This document shows positions 54,870 through 64,000 of a stretch of 64,000 bases of DNA, piece by piece. The stretch is from positions 92,616,581-92,680,580 of the forward strand of contig NC_062225.1 of NCBI RefSeq assembly GCF_902686445.1, written 5' to 3'. Position numbers and translations under genes: made by a program. The notes under the pieces are model-generated. The model was not told the origin of the DNA, did not search any database, and saw only the letters and a list, made by a program, of their open reading frames with translations. Origin of the DNA: Sciurus carolinensis (taxonomy: Eukaryota > Chordata > Mammalia > Rodentia > Sciuridae). The stretch's first letter is position 1. Every line of letters begins with the position of its first letter.

Positions 54870-57800
54870 TGTCAGGAATTAATAAACATCTATAATAACA
54901 TTGAATGTAAATGGTCTCAACTCTCCAATTAAAAGACATAGTCTGGCAGAATAGACTTAAAAACAAGAGTCAACTATGTGTTGCTTACAAGAAATGAACC
55001 TTAGAAGCAAAGACAGCCACAGTGTAAACGGAGCTCAAAACAAGCAGGAGTAGCTACTTCTATCTGATAAAGCAGATGTCACACAAAAATCAATCAGAAG
55101 AGACAAAAAAAGTCACTTCATATTTGTAAAGGGACTAAGCCAGCAAAAAGGTATAAACAATAATAAATATGCCTCAAACATGAGTGCAACTAATTACATA
55201 AAAGAGACAATAGTCAAATCAAAGCCCCAGGTAAACCTGGTACAATACTGGATGATTTCAACATAACTCTCTCGTCATTAGATAGGTCATCCAGACATAA
55301 ACTCAGTAAAGATTCTTTGGACATGAAAAATGTTATAAATCAAATGGACCTAGCAGACAACTATAGAATATTTCATCCAACAAATAGCTGAATACACTTT
55401 CTTCTCAGCAGCCCATGGAATCTTCTCTAAAATATACCATATTTTCGGTCACAAGGCAACTTTCGGCAAATACAAAAAAAAATTTTAGATGTAATTCCTT
55501 GTATCTTTTAAGATCATAATGGAATCACATTAGAAATCAATATGACCAAATCCTACAGAAACTATACAAACACAGAAAGATTGAATAATACTTTTTTGAA
55601 TGATGAATGGGTGATACAAGAAATCAAGGGAGAAATTTAAAAATTCTTAGACTCAAATGAAATAGTGATACAACATACTAGAACCTCTGGGACACTATGA
55701 AGGCAGTTCTAAGAGGAAAGGTTTTTGCTATGAGTGCCTACATAAGAAAATCAGAAAGATCCCAAATAAACATCTAACAATGCATCTCAAAACCCTTGAA
55801 AAAGAAGAACAAACCAGTTCCAAAACCAGTAGAAGGAAGGAAATAATTAAGAGCAGAACTGAAATCAATGAACTTGAGAATTAAAAAAAAAAAAAATTAA
55901 AATGATCAATGAAACAAAGAATTGGTTCATTGAAAAGATAAACAAGATTGATAAGCCCTTAGCCAAACTGACCAAAAGAAAAAAGGGAAACAAATAAATA
56001 AAATTAGAGAAAAATTAGTGAAAAGTCACCATAGACATCTCAGAAATCCAGCAGATCATTAGGGACTATTTTGAAAACTTATATTCCAATAAATTAGAAA
56101 ACCTAGAAGAACAGATACTCTTCTAGATAAATATGACCTGCCAAAACTGAATCAAGAGGGTGCAGAAAACCTAAACAGATGAATAACTTGTAATGAGATA
56201 CAAGCAGTAATAAAAAGCCTTCCAACAAAGAAATGCCCAGGACGCAATGGATTCTCAGATGAATGTTACCAAATCTTTAAAGAAGAACTTATGCCAATAC
56301 ACCTCAAATTATTCCATGAAATAGAAGTAAATTAAACTCTTCCAAATTCAAATCTTTGAAATCAGTATCACACTCATATCAAAACCAGATAAGGACACAT
56401 AAATGAAAGAAAACTACAAACCAATATTCTAGATGAACTTAGATACAAAAATACTTAATAAAATATTAGCAAACCATGTTTAACAACATATAAAGATTAT
56501 ACACCACAACCAAGTTGGTTTTATTCCAGAAACGCAAGGATGGTTTAATACATACGAATTAATGTGATCCAACCCATTAACAGAATTAAGGACAAAAATC
56601 ACTTAGTCATCTCAATAGATGCAGAGAAGGCCTTCAACAGAATGCAACACACATTCATGATAAAAGAAAAAACACTGAAGAAACTAGAGACAGAGGGAAT
56701 CTATCTCAACATCATAAACGCTATACATGGAAAACCTGAAGCCAACCTCAGAGTAAATGAGGAAAAACTGAAAGCATTTCCTTTAAATCTGAGACAAGAC
56801 AAGGATGTCCTTTCTCACTGCTCTTATCTAATATAGCGCTAGAAATCCTAGCCAGAGCTTTAGAGAAGGAAATAAAAGGAATGAAAATAGGAAAGGAGGA
56901 GTCAAATTATCACTGTTTGCAGATGATACGATCCTATACCTAAAAGATCAAAAACACTCCACCAAAAGACTGCTAGAGTGTATAAAGAAATTTGGCAAAG
57001 TAGCAGATTAGCAAATCAACATACAAAAATCAATAGCTTTCCTATATACCAATAATGAATCTGCTGAGAAAAAAAAACAGGAAAACAATTCCATTCATAA
57101 TAGGCTCAAATAAAATAAAATACCTAGTAAGAAATCTAATCAAGGAGGTGAAAGACCCCTATAATGAAAACTATAGAACACTGAAGAAATTGAAGAAGAC
57201 CTTAGAAGATGGAAAGACCTCCCATGTTCAAGGAGAGACAGAATTAATATTGCTAAAATGGCCTTACTACCAAAAGAAATACACAGATTCAACACAATCC
57301 CCATCAAAATATCAGTGAAATTCTCCACAGATCTGGGGGGGAATGTCCTAAACTCTTTGGAAGAATAGAAGACCAAGAATAGCCAAAGCAGTTCTAAGCC
57401 AAGAAAAGCAGTGCTGGAGGCGTCAGAATACCTGACTTCAACTTACACTGCAGAGCTGTAGTCACAAAGCTGCACGGTACGGGCATGAAAAGAGGACCAA
57501 CGATACAGAAGAGAAGACACGGACAAACCCACACAGTGCAGTCATGTCGCCCTTGACAAAGGTGCCAGAAACTTACACTGGAGAACAGACAGGCTTAACA
57601 AATGGTGCTGGGACAACTGCTTATCCTCAGGGAGAATGAAACTAGACCCCGTCCCTCACCCTGCACACAAATCAACTCCAAATGCATCAAAGACCTCGGG
57701 ATTAGGCGAAAAACCATGCAACTCCTACACGAAAGCATAGGGCCATACTTCACCTGTTAGACATAGGCAAGCGTTTTCTCAGTAGGACCCTAAAGCTCAG

Positions 57801-58282
57801 GAAATAATGCCAAGAGTTAATAAATGGGACAGCATCAAATTTAAAACTTCTTCATAGCAAGGAGATAAGAATGTGAAGAGAGCCCACAGAATGGGAGAAA
57901 AATCTTTGGTAGTTACTCTTCTGACCGAGGATTAATATCCAGAATATATGAAGAGCTCAAAAAACTTTACACCAAAAATCAAATAACTCAATTAATAAAT
58001 GGGCAAAGGGACTAAACAGACACTTCTCGAAGAAATACAAATGGCCAACAGGTACATGAAAAAATATTCAACATGATTAGCAATTGGAGAAGTGCAAATC
58101 AAAACTACACTGAGGTTTCATCTCACAACAGTCCAAACGGCAGGAATGCCAACGGCAAACACTGGCGAGGACGCGGAGAAAAAGGAGCACTTTTACTCAG
58201 CTGGTGGGACTGTGAAGTAGTAGAACCACGACGGAAATCAGAACAGCGGCTCCTCCAAAGGCTAGGTGTGGATCCACCTTAG
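54870..58282 (+). pseudogene. L1 ORF2 remnant (older copy)
   Basis: Endonuclease pieces appear from about 54890 (ACATTGAATGTAAATGGTCT). The reverse transcriptase is readable at 56564-56836 ([18 protein letters not shown]) with a catalytic FADD at 56916-56927, and C-terminal pieces reach 58282. Stops and frameshifts throughout. Confidence 0.85.
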
Positions 58283-59559
58283 AGCCAGCTGTCCCTCCTC
58301 AGAACTGACCCGGAGAGCATCTTACTACAGTGATCCAGCTCACCCACGTTCACAGCACAATCCACAACAGCCGAACTACGGACCCAGCCTCGGTGTCCCT
58401 TGGTGGATGAATGGATGAAGAAAATGTGGTGTATATATACAGTGGGAGTCTTATTCAGTCAGAAAGAAGAATAAAATTTACAGGAAAATGGATGGGACAG
58501 AGACCCTCATGTTAAGTGGAATCAGTCAAACTCAGAAGGTCAAGGTCGAGTCCTGTGCTTTCTCATATGCGGAAGCTAGAGAGGAAAGAGGAAAACGGAG
58601 GTGGGAGCGGATCTCGTGGAAGTCAGAGATCAGCAGAGGAAAGGGCCCCAGTGGGAGGCCGGAGGGCGGGGTGTGCTGGGCGTTGGCCCGATCACAGGGT
58701 TGCACTGTGTGCATGTGTGAGCTCACAGCAAGAAAGTCCATCAATATGCGCAACTATGATGCACCGATTTGGAAACATGGAAAAAACCTGACTTGAGATC
58801 CCTCTCTGGGGACAGCCAGTCACCAGCTGAAGGACTGTCACTGGGCAGCACCCTGCTTTGCTGTGTCCCACCATGAGCTCAGCTTGCCTTGCTGGACGGC
58901 TCTGGGCTGCGAAGTGGGAGCCCAGGGGAAGTCCGGTTGGGGGCAGTGCAGAGGCTGCAGAGGTTGGTGCGACAGGCTGGAGCTGGCCCCCGCCACGCTG
59001 CAGTCTACTCTGAGTGCCTGGACGTCCCTCCCCGCAGCACGGTGCAATCTTCCTCCACCTGTAAAAAACCCACGGCACCAGGACAGGCGTGGGCACACAG
59101 AAAACTTGCCAACTATTTGACTTGCTCAAATAATTGCGCAGCATCTGATGTAATAGCTGTTCCTTGGAAACAGCTCAACCAGGTTTCTTTCTTTATTCGT
59201 TGGTTTGCAGTTTGTCGCAGCAAGCGCCACGGGCACCAGCACTGAGCCAGGGGACATTCTGCCCAAGTCGGTCAGTCAGCACTCCTGGCTCAGCTGCCCC
59301 GCTGGTGGGAAGAGCAGGTGTCCCCGCAGCACACAGGGCCCACGCAGTCTGGTCTGCAGCCACCTGCTGGCCAGAGTGCCAGGTTGAAGGGCTTCCCCAC
59401 CTTTCCTTTGACACGCCTCACCCAGCACTCTCTCCACTTGCACACACACCAGAGGCTGCGAAGGAGGGAGAGAGGGAGGGACTTTCCCAAGATCCAGTCT
59501 CATCACTTCCCTGCTTCTGTCCCCACCCAAAACCTCACTCAGTGACACATTTCAGTTCA

Positions 59560-59655
59560 GAGAAGAGAGGACGGAAGGAAGGGAAGGAGGGAGGAAGGAT
59601 GGAAGGAAAGAAGGGAGGGAGGGAAGCAGGGAGGGAGGGCGGGAAAGGCAGGAAA
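59560..59655 (+). repeat. Purine-rich GGAAGG/GGGA tract
   Basis: Nearly uninterrupted A/G over about 95 bases (GAAGGAAGGGAAGGAGGGAG and similar). Confidence 0.9.
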
Positions 59656-59867
59656 TGTCCCTCTGCAAAGGACTGCTTCCCCTGAGTCGCGCACAGGAAG
59701 TGCTCCGCTTCAGAAAGCCACAGTGCTCCCGGGGCCGGCAGCCCGCGCTGCCGAGCGGACAGACCTCTCACACTTGGCCTGCATGGCAGACGTTGTCCCT
59801 GGTCAACAGCAGCCCAACTGAACGTGGCCTGTTCTTCCAACTGGAGGCACACATCTGCAAGCTCATT

Positions 59868-59870
<3 letters not shown>

Positions 59871-59901
<31 letters not shown>
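59871..59901 (+). repeat. (TG)n microsatellite
   Basis: About fifteen TG units. Confidence 0.95.
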
Positions 59902-59902
<1 letters not shown>

Positions 59903-62900
59903 GACATTTAATAAAGAGAGCGAACACCTCAAAAGCCATGAGCGAATTTTCAAGGCTAATATTCATTTGGAAACATCTATTTTAATTAGAAGAAATGAAT
60001 TTAAGTTGGGGAGGAAAATTCTCCATCAACTTTCTCCTCTGCCTTCCAGGAGTCCACGTCCCCAGGGACTCGGAGCCATGAAGAGACCTCCATGGCCATT
60101 TCCAGGAAGCATGTACTTAAACTCTTTATCATTCTCTTGGCAAAGCTCCATCTGCAGAGAAGACTCTGCGGCTCGAGTGTGTTTGAACTGTCACACTGAG
60201 ATAAAGGGAAAATAAACAGACCCTGAGACGCGGCTCCAAGGAGCCACCGTGGGAAGCCCCAGGGAGCCGCTCCCAGCGCCACTTCATGACACCACTCCGT
60301 CTGTTCTCTCCGTGGTCTCCTGTCCCCTCCTCTGCTACCGTCTCCAGGCAGAGAAAGAAGGCCTTTAAAGGAGAGTGGCTCTGCTGCCAGGACCCCCAGG
60401 CACATGGACAGGTTCAGTGCTGGCCATGGTGTCCAGTTCCATGTGGAGCATTTAACTTTAAATCCAGTGACATCCAAAGTTCAGCTCCTTAGCCTGTGTG
60501 CACGTCCAGCCGGAAGCTACTGTGGACAGCACAGGAGAGCAGTCCGTGGCTGCAGAGGGCCCCCCATGGGAGGGCGGGTGCCGCTGCAGTGTCCATTGCA
60601 CTGTAGAACAGCACCCGTTATTTTACACCCCTTTTCATCAACGACCTTAGAAATAAGACCAGAATTTAGCAGTGGTCCCAGAATCCCCGACAACCTCTCG
60701 CTGACGTAGGAAACCCCGACCACACTGCAAGGTCCGAAGACCTGCTGGGCGCCTGCCCGTGCTAAGCACCTGGTGCAGAGGTTTCCAGTCCCCAGGGCTC
60801 CTGTCCTGCACTCCCGTGGAGGAGAGCTCGGGTCTCCCAAGCCCAATGCAGCGCTTTGCTCGACCCTGGGTCTCCGCCCTGTGAGTGCTGCCCCAGAACA
60901 CCCAACCATTTAACCGCACTAACAGCCACTCAGCTCACGCTCCATACAAAGCAGCGGGCTGCATCTGATCCACAGAGCACGGTTTGCAAGCTCTGCTCAG
61001 CTCCCTACCAAACCCTAGAAATCACAGTCAGGTGTCACTCAGTGCCACTTCTCCCCTCTTCCAACGAGTCCCTGTGGCCACCTTTGTGCAGAGGACTCTG
61101 CCAGGTGCAAGGAGCAAAGGCAGGTGAGATTAAGGCCACGTCCTCCGTGAGCCCAGCAGGGCAGGGACGCACAGGTCCCCAGGAGCACCGTCACACCGAG
61201 GTCACCCGCTGGGGTCTGGGACTCCCAGAAAAGGTGACGCGGGACAAGTGCTGAAGAGGCGTCAGCTGCCCTGGGGGAGGGACACTCCAGCCGTAACCTT
61301 GCCGTCCAGAATGGGCGGGGCAGCGGGAAGACGGGCGGCACCAGGGGAGGAGCCGACTTCCGTCCTTCCCAGTCAGGACTCTGGGGGACACCAGGGGCCT
61401 GCCAGGTGTGCACTGCAGACCCCTGAGCCACCAGGATAAGGAGGACAGACAGAGACAAAGTCAGGAGCAGGAGAGCAGTTTGGGGGACAACGTGGGGATT
61501 CAATCAAGAAATAACGAGCACCCAGTGAGGAAGAGCCAGCTCCAAACCACCCAGGACGCGAACGGAGAAAACGGAAGGACTGGGATGCCCAGGCCTCTGG
61601 CTGGTGCCTCCGATGTGCTGGGCCACACAGGTGGAGAGGCACTCTGGGGGCTGAGGATGACTGGACTTGCCACACAGCAGGTGCCTGGCAAGCAGCTGGA
61701 CCCTGGAGGCTGGAGTCTAGGCAGAAGACTCAGAAGTCAGGAAGACCACATGAGGGAGTAAGGGAGCCAGGAGAGCAGACGAGGCCTTCCTGAGAGGAGG
61801 TGGGCATACAGAGGCCGGGCCGTCCCTGCGATCCGCCAGAGACCAGCAGAGGAGGCAGCACCCCAGGAGAGGGAGGGACATGCCAGCACTCAAGGGAGGC
61901 AGAGTCTCGAGGAGAACGTGACCTGGTCTAGGAGCTCTGCTGGAACTGCCATTCAAGCAGTTCCTGCAGAAAAAGCAAACAGATTCCCTGGGTCTCGGTC
62001 CAGTCCCACCACACAAGGGACAGGCTGATCGCCCATCTCAGTTCCTGGGTTATAAAAGAGCTTCCCTGTGATGTCTCTGAGGAGGATCTGCATCTCAGGC
62101 ACCAGGGCTGCCTCTGCCGGCTCTTTGGAGCACGGTAGCAGCCAGGGTAGGGAGCAGCCCACGTGTGGAGGGGTGGGGACAGAGGTGCCTCCTGCACCAC
62201 CCATGGCCCCAGCGACTCCAGAGGCTGCCGAGGGTGGTGCCCCGTGGAGAGTGAGTCACAGCTCCCAGAGTGTGGCCAGGTGACCATGAGGCCTGGGCGG
62301 AGGGAAGGAGGCAGCACCAAGCCACCATGGGAGGCTCCTCCTGGCCCCAGCAGGAAGGGCCCGCCTCCTCCCCGACACCGCGTCTCACCGCTCCCCCACC
62401 CTCACCTTCCTTGCCGGCCCTTCGCCTGACACCCTCCCTCTGGCCACTGCACAGCTGCCTCATGCAGTACTGCTCCTCCAGCCGAGGTCTGAACCCCTGA
62501 AAACCAGCCTGCAGCCTTGGACGTGGCCTCAGAGGAGCGAGGAGCAAGGAGCAAGGCAGGGTCAGGCCAGCCTCCCACCTGGCCACAGCAGCCGCTGGTG
62601 TCCTGGAAAAGCCCAGCTGGAGACCCAGGGACATTGACGCCCCTTCCTCTCCAGGAAGTGACCCAGGATTCCCGTTGCACTTTCCAGTTGGGGAACCAGG
62701 ACCTGCGACTCCCGTGCTGTTGGCAGATGCCATGAGAAGAAAACTGGCCCCGTCAGAGATTCATGCCTCATGCCCCGTGTGCCCGAGGTCAAGGTCCTGG
62801 GCCATGACCTACACCCGGAAAATTCCAGACCCCAGCCAGGGCCTGGCTACTTCGAGGTGTGACAAGAGTCTGCAAAACTCAGGTGTGTGAGCCAGTGATG

Positions 62901-64000
62901 CAGCACCAGGACCCCTGTGTGGCTCAGACACCCCAAAACACAGCAGGCCCCAGGAGGGGCTCCTTGGGTAAAACTGGTCAACTGAAGGGACAGTGCTATC
63001 CTCAGGGCAGCAAGGTAGACCTCTTGGGTGCTGGTTACTGGGCACCTCTCACCCAGGTGTCCACAGTGACAAAGAGCCTGGCCCCCAGGTGCCTGGGACC
63101 TTTCAGAATATAGAGTTAGAGCAGCACTATAGCCAGTATCTATAGACCAGGGCTCCCGTCTTCCCCGATTCACAGCCTCCGCTACAGCTGCTCCACCCCA
63201 GAATGCAGTCGCTCTTTAATGATCTGTGTAATTTGCTGTGTATTTATTAAGTTAAAAATGAAAATGCATAGCTCGACTGATTTCTTGCCTCACTCTGGAT
63301 CACCTTCCACACACACTTCGAGGTCATCCCCCCAGGAGCCAGGAAGATGGAACTGAGGTCTCCGCATGTTCACGGGAAGTGCACCAGGCCCCTCCCCAGG
63401 CCTGGTGTCAGGCCCCGTCCCAGGTGATGCAAAATCTGAGCATCTGTAATTTGCCCCATTGAGAAAACAGAGACTCCAAAGAGCGAGGGGCTCATTTCAC
63501 ACTCTCTCAGTGGCAGAGCCACGTGTGGCCTTCTCCCCACCTGGTGTCACCACAGGAGAACAGGGGACCAGCCCAAGAAAGGGCCCAGCCGCCTAGAAGT
63601 GAAGGTGGGTGGGAAAGCATCTACGCGGAACCGCCTTCCCCGCGCGGCCACCAGGGGGCACCGCCCGCCGCAGCGAGTTTCAACGGAGCAGGCAGGACCC
63701 CAAAGCCCCCGAGCCAGAGTCGCTGCGCTGACCTAAAGAGCCCTGGCTCCTTGGAGCCTCCGTTCCTTTTCCCTTTAAAGAGCTCGTATTGCCACAGACC
63801 TGGAGGAGAGGTTCACTGCCTGCTGCCGAGCCCACCCTTGGACACAGCACCTGGCCAGCAACCACGGGTGCTTCTGCAGACAGGCCAGGTTGTCAGTCCC
63901 TCAGCGCTCCTGTCCTAAGGGGTGGGGCCTACTGAGGGCTGACTCTGCTGGGAGCCCATGCTGAAAACTGAGGAGGAGGCAAAAATAAACTGAACCCCCT

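Larger units (their letters stand above)
51549..58775 (+). mobile_element. Second near full-length L1, older
   Basis: It starts with TTCAAGATGGCAGGCTAGAG, an L1 5' UTR head. ORF1 remnants lie at about 53720-54820, ORF2 remnants from about 54870 to 58282, and a 3' UTR of about 0.5 kb follows. It is more diverged than the copy at 1483, with many stops and frameshifts. An ID SINE splits ORF1 at 54578. No clear target duplication was seen, so the ends are approximate. Confidence 0.88.
58776..64000. other. Intergenic DNA upstream of ALLC, no gene recognised
   Basis: Many short overlapping frames on both strands, none with a recognisable domain. The C-type lectin exon expected for COLEC11 was looked for and not seen. 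A MIR-like patch lies at about 63430-63540 (TTGCCCCATTGAGAAAACAG, TCTCAGTGGCAGAGCCACG). Confidence 0.45.

Noticed and set aside
58776..64000. Possible COLEC11 3' exon, expected next to ALLC
   Set aside because: No C-type lectin motif was found on either strand; the gene, if conserved in position, lies beyond 64000.

Overview
This is mammalian nuclear DNA, most likely from a squirrel-family rodent (squirrel, ground squirrel or marmot). The reasons are spliced vertebrate genes with GT-AG introns, L1 elements, MIR and MaLR-type repeats, and many copies of two short interspersed elements that together are typical of sciurids: a tRNA-Ala-like ID element and the dimeric B1-dID element. There is no sign of a prokaryotic system. 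The species is an inference from repeat content.

Two protein genes are recognisable, both on the minus strand. ALLC (allantoicase) lies complete at 48316 to about 30050. Eleven coding exons were assembled by eye; they join in frame to 412 residues plus stop, every intron is GT-AG, and a poly(A) signal follows. About 0.7 kb downstream, in a CpG-rich stretch, the next gene begins: DCDC2C, a doublecortin-domain protein. Its first three coding exons (29329-29043, 23718-23667, 16275-16199) encode the first doublecortin domain and the start of the linker. Its second-domain exons were not found and probably lie beyond coordinate 1. The order ALLC then DCDC2C matches the human 2p25.3 arrangement as I know it. 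The COLEC11 neighbour expected beyond ALLC was not seen up to 64000.

Layout by region: 1-1370 is a 20-21 bp minisatellite. 1483-8150 is a full-length but frame-broken L1 with a 13 bp target duplication and an ID SINE nested in ORF2. 8164-16200 is DCDC2C intron 3 with two minisatellites, a MIR, SINEs and an LTR. 16200-29330 carries the DCDC2C exons, a GC-rich minisatellite, a 33 bp array and an L1 3' end. 30050-48316 is ALLC, with a 64 bp array and an old L1 in intron 6. 48320-64000 is upstream DNA without a recognised gene, holding a second, older near-full-length L1 (about 51549-58775), also split by an ID SINE.

The two genes do not form a pathway: allantoicase is a purine-catabolism enzyme that is vestigial or unexplained in mammals, while DCDC2C is a predicted microtubule/cilium protein. 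The most notable features are the intact ALLC frame, the high density of minisatellites (six arrays in 64 kb, as expected near a chromosome end), and nested retrotransposons. I found no convincing evidence of an undescribed biological system.
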